Assembly: GCA_921293015.1 (NCBI GenBank)
Contig: OV121086.1
Span: 25,034,254-25,098,253 of the forward strand
Direction of reading: 5' to 3'
Source: Phorcus lineatus
Taxonomy: Eukaryota; Mollusca; Gastropoda; Trochida; Trochidae
Length of the DNA stretch: 64,000 nucleotides
The stretch's first letter is position 1. Each line of letters starts with the position of its first letter. Shown here in pieces: positions 10,384-20,401 of this stretch. The translations under genes and the position numbers were made by a program. The notes beneath the pieces were generated by a model. It was not told the DNA's origin and did no database searches. It was given only the letters and a program-made list of their open reading frames with translations.

Positions 10384-11435
10384 TCAGTGAAACCTTATAG
10401 AGTGACCTATGCCTTTCAAAAAGTCTGGCAATGTCATTCTTCCATCGCGATATGCAAGGCAGAGGTTTCTGAGTTTATTCTGGTTGTTGTCACGGCGACG
10501 ATTCCGACGTTTTGCTTGTAGCATGGTCTCTCTGAAAAGCCTCAATGGCCGTCCAGACAGAGGGGTGATTTTGTCCAACAAGGGTTTTGAAAGCACTGTT
10601 CCAAGATTCACAAATATTGTTTGTGCGATGTTCACTGTACAATGTAACTTCATTGACATTCCATATATTGACAGCAAACAGGGCTGGTGTACGTCGAAAT
10701 CTCATGGTTGGAACTTCCTCATTGTTTCTGGTTGGGCGCTGAATCCTTCTAAAAGAACCAGTCACATAGGTTGCATCAAAATATGTCACGAGTTCATCAA
10801 GACCCTCAGGGGTATTCTCCTTCAGGATACAGTAGACTTGTCGGTAGAACGTGGGTGAAATGGAAAAGCAACCATCTAAGTACCAAGTAGACGAAGCTGC
10901 TAGATGACGCAAGGACTCTTCAGTTCCAAATACAGTAACTCGCTGTGGTGAACCTGTCGGGCTATCGTAGAATAAGAATTCCTCTGAACTTTCCGCCAGT
11001 GGTAGTCCAAGGTTCTGGAAAGGTCAAATCAGCAAGTGATGATGGATCGGGAGGATATGAAGCTGACTTGTGTCGACGAATATTGCGTTTGGCACTAGCA
11101 ATTGATCCCATCTCTGCACGGACTTCGTCAGATTCTTGCAAAAGAGCATTCGAAAGAACCTTTGCTGGTTTAGCTAAGGCAGTAGGAGCTTGAGATTTAA
11201 GTTTGAGTTTAAATTTGGCAACATCAACAGCTGTTTGATCTGAAGGATGGCAATGGTCCTTTGTCAACTCTGGATCTTCGAAGGACAGATTTGTCTTCAA
11301 GATTGCTGAGCACTTAAACGACTTCTTAGCAGAACAATCCCAACGCATGGTAGACTTGGAGGCACTCTTCTTGGTGTACATATATCCATCTAGGGCCAGC
11401 TTAACGCCACCCTTGTTACTCTTGAGAATCTCCAT
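10384..11435 (-). pseudogene. MULE transposase remnant (FLYWCH + DDE pieces)
   Basis: On the minus strand the ATG at 11435 opens MEILKSNKGGVKLALDGY, a FLYWCH zinc-finger domain (Cys/His-rich, ...KDHCHPSD). A one-base shift near 10985 leads into the first catalytic block (TWYLDGCF). Sequence then jumps directly to the C-terminal part (YFDATYVTG, NNICESWNSAFKTLVGQNHP), so the middle of the DDE domain is missing. A second shift near 10530 leads to the tail (NKLRNLCLAYRDGRM), ending at 10384. FLYWCH plus MULE domains are the normal animal Mutator-like layout; this copy is internally deleted and dead. Confidence 0.75.
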
Positions 11436-11788
11436 AGTGGTACTACAGTACATATGTCTGACTGAAATAGAAAACTTTACGTCGCCTTCGCCATACTGGC
11501 ATATCGGCAGACGAGTCCACTTCGGACTACTTGGGGACGCGGAGTTGACCACGGGGATGGGTGTCCCTCCTTGGGACGCGTGAGGAAGGGAGTCCCACTT
11601 TGGGACGCATGGGGAAGTGTTTTGGGTATCTTTTTAGGTGTGTCTTTCTGTTTTCCTAACTGTGGGCTGATCATTTAGGTGACGTACCCCTTAAAGTAGG
11701 CTAATCACTTGGGAGGCTTTTTCTGTCCCCGGATTCGGTTCTCATAAACGGTCCCTTCCAAGACCAGGCGGCACTTGATATCATTTCT

Positions 11789-14700
11789 TCATATATACTG
11801 ATGTATATCACTTTCTAGGAGGAAGTTGGCTAAGGGCTTATACACTCGTGACTCTTGAGAGTGTGACAGCAGTAGCTTCGCTGTAAGTGTATTTTCACCA
11901 ACTTCTTCCCTGAGTGTTTGCCTTGCTGCGCCGAACAGCTGGCAATCAAGCAATAAGTGGGAGACAGATGCTTGTGTGGCACAATTTCGACAGTCTTTAT
12001 AGGAGGTTTTAGTAGCACCGAGTCTTAGTCTGGTAATCATTCTGTCTACTTGTCTGTTGCGAATAATGCACTTGGGCCTATTCACACTGGGACATAGACT
12101 ATGATACCAACGTCCGCTCGGGCCGTTATCCCACCTAGATTGCCATTTTTTCAAGATAGAACTTCTTATCATACTCTTTACCTCGCTGGAGGAATAAGGG
12201 TAGTCCAAGATGTGTTCTAACTCTAGTGCCTCACGTGCTAGTCTATCTGCCCTTTCATTGCCTGGAATGTCCACGTGAGAAGGAATCCAGCACAGTTCAA
12301 TCTCTTTGCCAAATGATCTTTCGAGCTTTCGAATTTGCTCTAGGATCTGTCGGAGTGTGTCTGGTCTACTGCGAGAGTATTTAGAGGCCAGTGACTGCAG
12401 TGAACTCAGGGAGTCGGTAAAGACGGCTACCCTTTTGTCCCTGAGACCTTCAGCTAATCTCAGTGCATGGTGTATAGCTTCCAGCTCGGCAGTGTAAACA
12501 GACTGTCCATTTGGTAGGCGGTTTGAGATCTTTGTTTTATCGGATGTATACTGTGAGCTGATTTGGATGCCATAGGCTGTTCTGTTTCTCACAGGATCTT
12601 TCGATCCATCAGTATATATGTGTGCCGCCGACTCATAGTGACTGTCTATCCTGCTGAGCGCAATGCTCCTTAGCAACATTGGATTTTCACTCTTAGGCCC
12701 TTCAAGAGTGAGGGAAGTGTCGATATTTGGGGTGCTGAGTTTCCAGGGTGGCACCGTCCCGGCTTTGAGGGGTTTTGGGGGGGCAACAGTATCACACTTG
12801 TGCTCCTCTTTGAGCAATTGGACCCGTATCCCACTTGGCATGATGCTGGGATAGTGCTTAGCAAGTGCGATGTCTCGTTTACTGTTGTTATTCCTGTCCC
12901 AAATCCTCGTCACCAAGGGATTTGTGCTTCTACTCCAGAAGTTCAGCAATAACTGTTCTCTCCTGAGATCGAGTGGGAGCTCCCCAGTTTCCACTAATAG
13001 TGAATTGTGGGTTGTGCCAGGCCCTGCTCCTGTCACTATTTTAAGAGCTTGGTATTGCACCGACTCAAGTCGCTTTAGAGTGGTCGTGGCAGCACTGTGG
13101 TAGGCTTCACACCCATATTCTAACTTGCTTCTAATTAGAGATCTGTAGAGAGATAGGAGTGTTTGTCTGTCCGCTCCCCATGAACAGCCTCTAACAGCTT
13201 TCATGACATTAAGGTCGCTTTTGCACTTTGTGACTAGGTTATCAATATGACCTGACCAGGTCAGATATTGATCAAAAGTGACCCCGAGAAATTTCGCCTT
13301 ATTCTCAAACGCAACTCTCTTCCCTTTTATTTGAAGCCTGGGTGTGCCGTCTACCCGGCTGCCCCTTCTTTTGAAAAGTACTCCGATCGTTTTTTCAGGA
13401 GAGATAGTGAAACCCCATCTATCACACCATATTTCGACACCGTTCAGGGCTTCCTGCAGCAATGTTCTAATTTTGGAGAGCTCCCGGTGTCTGACCCAAA
13501 CAGCCCCATCATCTGCATACTTAGAGGTGCTGGTATGTTTCTGATGGTAAACATGTTCAAAGAGGTCGTCTATCATTATATTAAAGAGTGTGGGACTGAT
13601 AATGCTTCCTTGTGGAGTGCCATTATCCAACCTGTGTCGCTCGGACAGGTGGTCACCTATTAAAACAGATAGTGATCTATTCTCTAGGAAACTTTGAACA
13701 TAATTTGTCATTCGCCCTTTTATACCAACACGCTCAAGTTTGACGAGGAGTCCGTCATGCCACACCATGTCGAATGCTTTGCTGAAATCTATGAAAACAG
13801 CCGCCAGATATTCCCTCTTTAACTGGGCGGTTTTAATATCATTTTCCAGACGGAGAATATGGTCAAGACAAGAGCGTTGCGGTCTAAACCCGCTCTGGTC
13901 ATGAGACAAGTGTCCATTGGTCTCTAAGTGGTGCCGTAGACGAGCAGTAACCATTGCTTCCATCGCCTTGCATAAATTTGAGGTAAGGGAGATTGGGCGA
14001 TAAGAGTTGGCCGAGGCCGCCTCTTTACCCGGTTTGAGTAGGGGTATGACTGAGGCGTGTTTCCATGCCTCAGGTACCTCTCCTCGTTCCCATACCAAGT
14101 TATACAATTTGATTATAAGCCGAATAAAACTGTCAGGCAGCCGCTTGAGCATCTCATAACTGACCATATCTTCGTCTGGCGCCGTGCCTTTTCTATGGAA
14201 TATGGCATCCTTGAACTCCTCAACAGTGAAGCTGCAGTTATAGGATAAGCTACACTCAGGGGGTTGTTTGGGTGTTCTGACTATTTTCTCTGTGCCCTTG
14301 AATTCTTCAGAGAAATTGTTGTTGCTACTGACAGATGCGAAATGCGTGGCTAAGATACTTGCTTTGTCTTTGATCGACGTGACGCCGGTCAGTTTAGGGA
14401 CGATCTGTTGCTTATTTTTCCTTTTAATTGCATGTATCTTTCGCCAGACAGTCCTAGAGTCAGTTTTGTCATTGAGCTCGGCGCAGAATTTTTGCCAGGA
14501 GTTTTTCTTTGATGTGTCAATCAAAGATTTAACTTTGGCTCTAGCCAGACGTACTTCTCCAATAGCAGACCGGTCACGTTTACTCCTATTCAATGCCTTT
14601 TTCCTAAGGCGGCGCGCGTTAGCTATTTCCTCATTCCACCAGGGTACAGGTCGCCCGCCGACCTCTGGTTTCTTGCGTGGAATTGAAGCATTGGATGCGG

Positions 14701-15524
14701 TTATAAGCGCCGTCGTTAGGTTAGAGCAATAGGTGTTTATATTATCAGACTCTATATCAGTCGGTTCGATCTTTTTGCATTCCGATCTGAAAATCGACCA
14801 GTCTGCCCGTGAGAAGTTCCACTTATCTCTACTTGTACATTCTTGATCAGAAAGTGGTGGGGTACCTAGGTAAGTGAAACACGGGCTGTGATCACTTCCC
14901 CAAGAGTCATCATGAACCTGCCATATGCAATCACCGGCTAGGTTACTGGTGGCAAACGCCAGGTCTAGAGCAGACCATGTGCCGTTTTGTGGGCAATGTC
15001 TAGTCGGAGAGCCATCGTTCAGTATAACGAGTCCTTCTGACTCTACCCAATCTTCCACCATGCGGCCGAAGCCGTCAGGGCGGGTGGTTCTTTCATCCCA
15101 CAGTCTGCTGTGCGAATTGAAATCGCCGAAGATTAGGCCTGAACTACCCACCAAGTCACTGAGTTTTTTAAGTTCAGCAATTGTGGTGGGGGTAGCAACT
15201 CTATGATAGACATTTGCGATGCGGATTGTTTTGCCGTTTGCCATACTGACCGAGATGACTTGGGTTTTTAGGTTCCCCACATCAGCTTCTATTTCTGCGG
15301 TGGTGCATTTGTGTTCAACAAATGTAGCCAGTCCACCTCCTGCAGTAAGTATCTTTTCTGATAAGATTGTAACCAGGTATCTGAAATTTCGATCTTTTGC
15401 TGAATTTGGTTTCTTGGACCATTATTATGTGTGGTTTCAGTACCTGTTGTCTGACTAGTGCGACTAATTCGTGCCCGTGAGCTCCTAGGCCATTAGCGTT
15501 CCATTGCAAAATTTGTAAGTCCAT
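11789..15524 (-). pseudogene. LINE ORF2: endonuclease, RT, RNase H (one frameshift)
   Basis: It starts at the ATG at 15524 (MDLQILQWNANGLGAHG, QETKF), 37 nt after the ORF1 stop. A frameshift near 15345-15350 (just after LIRKDT) separates the first ~60 residues from the remaining 1163-codon frame. Motifs in order: endonuclease GDFNSHSRLWDE and SDHSPCF; RT SYRPISLTSN, FIDFSKAFDMVWH, GTPQGSIISPTLFN and YADDGAVW; RNase H YTDGSKD, TAELEAIHHAL, FTDSLSSLQ and HVDIPGNERAD; a C-terminal Cys/His knuckle (CRNC...HLLLDC). RNase H after RT plus a CCHC ORF1 places it in the I group (I/Nimb/Ingi-like). Many small plus-strand ORFs here are shadows. Confidence 0.9.
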
Positions 15525-15563
15525 GATGACAGTTTGACTTATTGTTCGACAGCAAATAATTAT

Positions 15564-17459
15564 TTACTTAAGTCTGAGTTTCTTTATCAGTTTTTTAACT
15601 GAGTAAGGGTAAGATAGCGCAGCAGCGACAGCCTGTACTAATTGCACAGTCTGTGCCCCCGACTCATCTTTCTCTGGCAGTAGTTTGAGTAGGACTGCAC
15701 AGAGATTAACAGTCAACTCGGGTTTCAATGTTTGACTGTCCCCCAGAAGGTCGACACTGTCATTAACAGCACGCTTTTGACCTTCCCTATTTTGATTGTT
15801 GGGTTTACCCTTGCCCTGGGGTTTACCCGCGTTGCCTTTGCTAGTAGGCACGCTGGTACAGTTCGCCTTTGTACCTTTGTTTGAGTAATTCTCTGCCCGT
15901 TGAGATTCACTCAATTTGTTGGTGTTTTTCGCCTTAACACCCCCGTTAGAACCGCACATTGCCCTGTGTGCTTTGTTCTCTGTCTTTTTAGTGCTGGTCG
16001 CCTTAGCACTAGGGTTTGGTTTACATACTTTCGTGTGTTTGCCATTCCCTTGTTTGGCGCGCGCGTTGCCCGACGCGTTTGCCTGTGCTTCTCCAGTCGG
16101 GGCTTTACCCATAGCTTTGTGTTTCTTGTCTTTCTGAACGTCCTTGTTGAGCGCCCTCTTCTTGCTCTGTAGAGCCCCGCATCTACTGGACAGAGACGAG
16201 TGTCCTCGCCTCCTGCAGTTGATGCAGAACTCAGAGCAGTCACCAGGGCACTCAGACATGGGCATTGCGCAGGTTCTGCACTTGGCTTGCGCTGTACAAG
16301 CCAACTTCACATGGCCGAACCTCAGACAATTGACACATTGCCTTGGGCGCCGGAGATAAGGGAGTGTATCAAGTTCCCTGTCTCCGAACTTTATTTTAGG
16401 GGCCGTGTTCCCCGTGCACGTGAGCACCACGACTCTCGTGTTATTTCCCCGACTAGTGATGCGGTAGTGGTCTGTCACCATGAAATTTTGTTTTAGGTTG
16501 GTCACTATCTCGTAATCGGAGATACCAGGATCCAAGTGAATAACACACCTGGTCTGGTCGACCCACCTGGGCACAATCCAAGTGACAGACTCGTTCAAGA
16601 TTTCGGAGGGGAGTGCCTTAGAGTGCTCAATCCTGCCACCTTGCACAAGATAGCCTCTATTTACCCTCCTAACCGTGGTAATTGAGACAGTTTTGGACAA
16701 CTCATCCCTAAGGGCCTGGGCCGTGACCCTGTTGGTAAGGGTTCGGTTATAGTCCATGGAGTTGACCAATCGTTCCCAAACCCTCCCTTCGGGTTGATTG
16801 ACCTTGGTTTTCACCTTGGTCGATGTCTTTTTTGCTGTCTCTTTCCCGTTCTTAAAACGCCAGCGGCCAGAACAGAATTCCCTATCAGACTGACTGAAGT
16901 TAAACCCTTTGCTTCTAGACACTAGTGCCTCCTTATAGGAGAATGGCCGTGTCGGTCGAGAAGAACTCTCAGAGAGTTTTCTCTTTTTAGAAGCTCTAGA
17001 TAGAACCTCTGTGAAGTCCGAGTCGGGTTGAGGAGTGGTCAGTTCCTCAATAGAGCTGGTCAGACTCTCTTGTGAGCTGGGCGGGCTCTTATTGTCCCCA
17101 TGAGAAGTTGGCTGTTTCTCTGAGGGGACAAATATCGGTTCTCCTAGGAATACGAACTCGCATTCCATTTCGCTATCAGTTGTGGGCTCAACTGTAGCTT
17201 CAGGGTTCAAGTCCTGAGAGATGGGCTGTCTCTCAGTCTCAGTTACCTGGGTAACTGAGTCCTGACTAGGGGTCGGGCATACCTCAATGTCGGGAACTCG
17301 AACGCCTGCCGTGAGCTTGGCAGGTTTAATATAACCTGTCTTTTGTGTGACTATCTCAGGGTTGGTCGTACCCTGTGAGCCGGTCGCCTTGGCTCCCTTT
17401 AAATAATTTACTTTGGGGTTATTATTACTCCCCTTAAGTATCTGGCTAACGTCACACAA
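15564..17459 (-). CDS. LINE ORF1: Gag-like nucleic-acid-binding protein
   Basis: About 630 residues in one frame. The N-terminal third is Ser/Thr/Glu-rich and probably disordered; a middle domain contains WIVPRWVDQTRCVIHLDPG. Three CCHC-type zinc knuckles follow (CVNCLRFGHVKLAC, CRTCAMPMSECPGDC, CINCRRRGHSSLSSRC), then a Lys/Asn/Gly-rich basic tail. This is the expected chaperone-like ORF1 of I-group LINEs. The frame is open upstream to a stop at 17529-17531 with no ATG. Initiation would need a non-AUG codon, or the ATG was lost; the TTG at 17459 is only a nominal start. Confidence 0.8.
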   Translation of the reverse strand: MCDVSQILKGSNNNPKVNYLKGAKATGSQGTTNPEIVTQKTGYIKPAKLTAGVRVPDIEVCPTPSQDSVTQVTETERQPISQDLNPEATVEPTTDSEMECEFVFLGEPIFVPSEKQPTSHGDNKSPPSSQESLTSSIEELTTPQPDSDFTEVLSRASKKRKLSESSSRPTRPFSYKEALVSRSKGFNFSQSDREFCSGRWRFKNGKETAKKTSTKVKTKVNQPEGRVWERLVNSMDYNRTLTNRVTAQALRDELSKTVSITTVRRVNRGYLVQGGRIEHSKALPSEILNESVTWIVPRWVDQTRCVIHLDPGISDYEIVTNLKQNFMVTDHYRITSRGNNTRVVVLTCTGNTAPKIKFGDRELDTLPYLRRPRQCVNCLRFGHVKLACTAQAKCRTCAMPMSECPGDCSEFCINCRRRGHSSLSSRCGALQSKKRALNKDVQKDKKHKAMGKAPTGEAQANASGNARAKQGNGKHTKVCKPNPSAKATSTKKTENKAHRAMCGSNGGVKAKNTNKLSESQRAENYSNKGTKANCTSVPTSKGNAGKPQGKGKPNNQNREGQKRAVNDSVDLLGDSQTLKPELTVNLCAVLLKLLPEKDESGAQTVQLVQAVAAALSYPYSVKKLIKKLRLK

Positions 17460-17489
17460 TGATTTTCTATTTATTACATTATTGACATT

Positions 17490-17522
17490 GGATGCGGGGG
17501 GGTGGGCGCCGCGCCACCCCCG
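17490..17522. repeat. GC-rich hairpin in the LINE 5' leader
   Basis: GGGGTGGGCGCCGCGCCACCCC folds on itself around GGCGCC. It lies immediately before ORF1 on the minus strand and is strikingly GC-rich for this window. Confidence 0.6.
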
Positions 17523-17639
17523 GATACTTTATTATGGACCTGTGCAGAGGTCGCGAGGGTTTTAATCCTCATGACTGACATACTTACGCACTGCACTGTC
17601 TGTGTCGTCCCGTATCCGTCTGTGTCCTCTCCGTGTAGA

Positions 17640-17960
17640 CTGCTCGAAGCCGGAACTATCCACTAATCCAGAAGGAAATTATAAAATCCACGTAAGATCC
17701 ACGAATGAAAGTGTATCCGAGTGGTAAAATCCGAGTGGAAAGTGAGTAATCCTCGTGTGAATCACTAGTTTATCCAAGTGGTAAAATCCAAAAGGTAAGT
17801 CAGTAATCCACGAAAAAGAATCACAATAGTATCCGGAGGGTGTGTAGTAATCGGAGGTCTAGGTAGAAGAGTTGTAAATCCTTGGAATCACAAGTGAGTA
17901 TCCGAGTTTTTGGTCTCTAGTAAGTTGAACCAGTAATCCAATATTGGGCTGGTCAGGTAG
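17640..17960 (-). repeat. Spaced GGATTAC/GGATAC motifs in the LINE 5' leader
   Basis: Read on the minus strand, GGATTAC, GGATAC, GGATTTTAC and close variants recur about 13 times at 15-35-bp spacing over 300 bp, with unlike sequence between them. This is not an ordinary tandem repeat; it occupies the position of an internal promoter or leader. Confidence 0.6.
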
Positions 17961-17990
17961 GTTTGGCGGGAAGGTCTGAGTACATATGTC

Positions 17991-18300
17991 AATTTCCAAT
18001 AGTATTTATATCAGTAAAGTCATCACACAAGCTACATGATCAGAGGTTATTCTAAATAAGATGAGATTGATGAGTGGCTTACTTTTACTGATCAAAGAAA
18101 AAAAATATAATGTTATCAAAACAATAATTCTCAATAAACTAATACTTGTGATCAAAGAAAGCATTTATCAAAACAACATTTACTACCAGTGATTAAAAAC
18201 AGCCATTTGTCAAAACAACAATTTCTCAAACTTCTCAGTAACTAATACCTTTGATTAAAGACAAAGTTGATTACTAAAGAAAACAAAGCATTTTTAATCA
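17991..18300. other. MULE 1 upstream non-coding region
   Basis: AT-rich, with repeated short phrases (TCAAAACAA, CTAATAC, TGATTAAA). It lies between the terminal array and the position of the transposase start. Confidence 0.4.
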
Positions 18301-18395
18301 CCTTGGGGATTTTGTCCATTTTGTTGTTATAGGGCTGGGGATTATGTCCACTGGGGATTTTGTCCTTGGAGTTTTTGTCCTTGGGGATTTTGTCC
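18301..18395. repeat. MULE 1 right terminal array
   Basis: Inverted copies of the GGACAAAATCCCC unit (here GGGGATTTTGTCC), with an unrelated spacer near 18320-18335. Confidence 0.85.
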
Positions 18396-18611
18396 GTTTG
18401 TGCAATTGTGTTAATTTTTTAACATTTCCAATATTTCTATGTTTTGTACATGGTCATTTCTAAAGGTCAGAATTGTCTAACCACTTACCCAAAGACTGTT
18501 TATCCAATTCTTTTCAAATTTTGTCGTCTAACCTATTAGGAGGGGTGAAGTGCCAAATTCAAAGAAATTTTGAGAATATTTGATATTTTACAGATTTCTA
18601 TGTTTTGTACT
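18396..18611. repeat. Host tandem unit (~190 bp), between the two MULEs
   Basis: Contains TTTCTATGTTTTGTACATGGTCATTT, then CAATTCTTTTCAAATTTTG, AGGAGGGGTGAAGTGCCAAA and a second TTTCTATGTTTTGTACT at which MULE 2 is inserted. Confidence 0.6.
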
Positions 18612-19999
18612 GGTGACCGGAAAAAAAGTCACAGGAAAAAAAGTCATGGAAAGAAAGTCACAAATTTCTATAGGAAAAAAAGTCACAGGAAAAAAAGTCA
18701 CAACTTTTTAATAGCCATCAATAAAATCAATATTTCTCATAACAATATACATTAAAACAATAACATTTTAAACATTATTGACAGCACTATCTATGAAAGG
18801 AACTCTCATAGTGAAGATTTGAGTGAAGATATGAGGTGACGTCTTGAAGGTGCCATCCATGAAGATGGTGTCAGCTTGGGCAAGGCGTTTCAGTGAATCA
18901 GTCGATGCGTAGGCCAGAATTCTGTTAGGGTTGTTGGCGCCGTTGGGAGGGATCCCCTGATGTTGTCGTAGAGAACTCTTCTGGTATGGTGCCAAGCTCG
19001 CTCAGTGTGCCTGGAACCGGTGGTGTGGGCCGTTGATTCCTCATGGTTCTCTTGCAGGTGTCATGGTCCGGAAGCATAGCTCGGACATCATTGTCACAAT
19101 CTGCTACAACCTGAAACAAAATTTAAATTGTAAGTTTTGGATAATATTCTAGCGTTAAATATATACTTTGATTTGATTATCATTTATATTTTAATATATA
19201 ATACCATATTTTACTTGGTTATATCATGTTTCATGTTTTTAGCTACTTATTTACTTGGATATATACCTGAGCAAAGATTTGACTTGGTTTATCTCTGGTC
19301 TGAGATGCCTGCTGCTTCATTTGAAGTCGAACTTTTGTCAAAGTGATCTGCTTCTCATCTGATGGATGGTTGTGTGGTTCTTTCACTTCTGAGTTTCCCT
19401 TCTGAAGATCTGTTATGATACTTCCTCTGCAGGACATGCTCGATCTCTTAACACACTTCCACCATATTTTGGTCTTCCGAGTAGCATGTTTGGTGTACAT
19501 GTGACCTTCAAGTATCACTTTGAAACCACCTTTGTTAGCCTGAATGACCTCCATGATGATAGTGAAATAATGACAAATATAACATGTTTTATACACTATT
19601 GCCTAAGAAGCCAGTCTTAAAACAAGATGAACTCAATCAAAACATCAAAAGATTTTAGAATGGATATTCTCAATCTACTAAGTAAACATACTGATTGGCT
19701 GTTGACAATAACAACACAACAGTTCATGACTATTCATAGCTATTAACAAAAACAACACTCAATTTGTGATTACAATAAAGCCAATTACCTTACTATCCAT
19801 GCTTAAATGGTTCTAAAAATATGTGGATTTACAACAAACAATAATTCAAAATGCATATCAAAAGATTATTTACTAAAATATTGAAATAATTAGTCACTTA
19901 TATGCATTTTAATATAATTTGTAACTTTTTTTCCTGTGACTTTTTTTCCATGACTTTTTTTCTGTGACTTTTTTTCCTGTGACTTTTTTTCCTAGATTC
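18612..19999 (-). mobile_element. MULE 2: second FLYWCH-type MULE with array TIRs
   Basis: Inverted terminal arrays of a 15-bp unit (GGAAAAAAAGTCACA) lie at about 18618-18705 and 19925-19992. TTTGTACT flanks the element on both sides (18604-18611 and 20000-20007), matching the 8-9-bp duplications usual for MULEs. The 1.4-kb interior holds an internally deleted transposase. Confidence 0.75.
18768..19554 (-). pseudogene. MULE 2 transposase remnant with an intron
   Basis: The ATG at 19554 opens MEVIQANKGGFKVILEGH, a FLYWCH domain (...CVKRSSMSC...HNHPSD). After FAQ a GT (near 19264) begins a ~155-nt AT-rich intron ending TTTGTTTCAG near 19110. Coding resumes with VVADCDNDVRAMLPDHD and PPVPGTLSELGTIPEEF, then a frame change near 18970, then ILAYASTDSLKRLAQADT and FMDGTFKTSPHIFTQIFTM, the first catalytic Asp block. 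The frame ends at the left array; the rest of the DDE domain is missing. It is related to but clearly diverged from the MULE 1 transposase. Confidence 0.7.
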
Positions 20000-20007
20000 T
20001 TTGTACT

Positions 20008-20200
20008 TGGTCATTTTCTAAGCTCAAAATTTGTTTGACCAATCACAGAGCGACCATTGAACCGATTCTTTTCAAAATTTGCAAATTTCTTTTAGCTTAT
20101 TAGGAGGGGTGCAGTGCAAAATTTGAAGAAGTTTTGTGAATTTTTTAATATTTTACAAATTGCGACTAAGTCAGGGCTGGTATAGGTTTTTGTTCAGTTT
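20008..20200. repeat. Host tandem unit (~190 bp), right of MULE 2
   Basis: Resumes with TTGGTCATTTTCTAAG and continues CCGATTCTTTTCAAAATTTGC and AGGAGGGGTGCAGTGCAAAA, as in the left parts. Confidence 0.6.
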
Positions 20201-20401
20201 CCGCCACCATCGCCTATCGTATTTATCTATAGTCATTTCCTCTAAGGTTTTCAGAACCCATGTACATAAGTTCTTACTTATACCTGAGGGGACATGTTTT
20301 GACATGCTCATACTGAAATTAAAAGGTCAAGGTAGAGAGTTGTGAAATCCATAAAAAAAATCCTTGAAGACATGATACTTTGAAGAGTTTGAATTTGTGA
20401 T

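Larger units (their letters stand above)
11459..17978 (-). mobile_element. I-group LINE nested in MULE 1
   Basis: A 6.5-kb two-ORF LINE on the minus strand. The 12-mer AGTACATATGTC flanks it exactly (11447-11458 and 17979-17990), so both ends are defined. It landed just upstream of the MULE transposase ATG. It has a ~520-nt 5' leader with repeated GGAT motifs and a GC-rich hairpin, a Gag-like ORF1, an EN-RT-RNase H ORF2 and a ~330-nt 3' UTR. Only one clear frameshift, so it is relatively young. Confidence 0.85.
10174..18395 (-). mobile_element. MULE 1: FLYWCH-type Mutator-like transposon with array TIRs
   Basis: Bounded by inverted arrays of a 13-17-bp unit (GGACAAAATCCCC at 10174-10276; reverse complement at 18301-18395). 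It carries a minus-strand transposase pseudogene (10384-11435). An I-group LINE is nested at 11459-17978. Without the LINE the element is ~1.7 kb. No clean 8-9-bp target-site duplication is visible directly outside the arrays. Confidence 0.75.

Noticed and set aside
10384-11435. MULE 1 transposase as a possibly active or domesticated gene
   Set aside because: Two frameshifts and loss of the central DDE region, within intact transposon ends, mark it as a dead internal-deletion derivative.
11436-11552. N-terminal extension of the MULE 1 FLYWCH frame
   Set aside because: The target-site duplication places nearly all of this in the LINE 3' UTR; the MULE start is the ATG at 11435.
12306-15458. 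Numerous plus-strand ORFs between 12.3 and 15.5 kb
   Set aside because: They are shadows of the minus-strand LINE ORF2, which carries all the recognisable motifs.
15900-16496. Overlapping ORFs on both strands in the ORF1 region
   Set aside because: Frame shadows of the Gag-like ORF1 with its zinc knuckles; none has its own motif.
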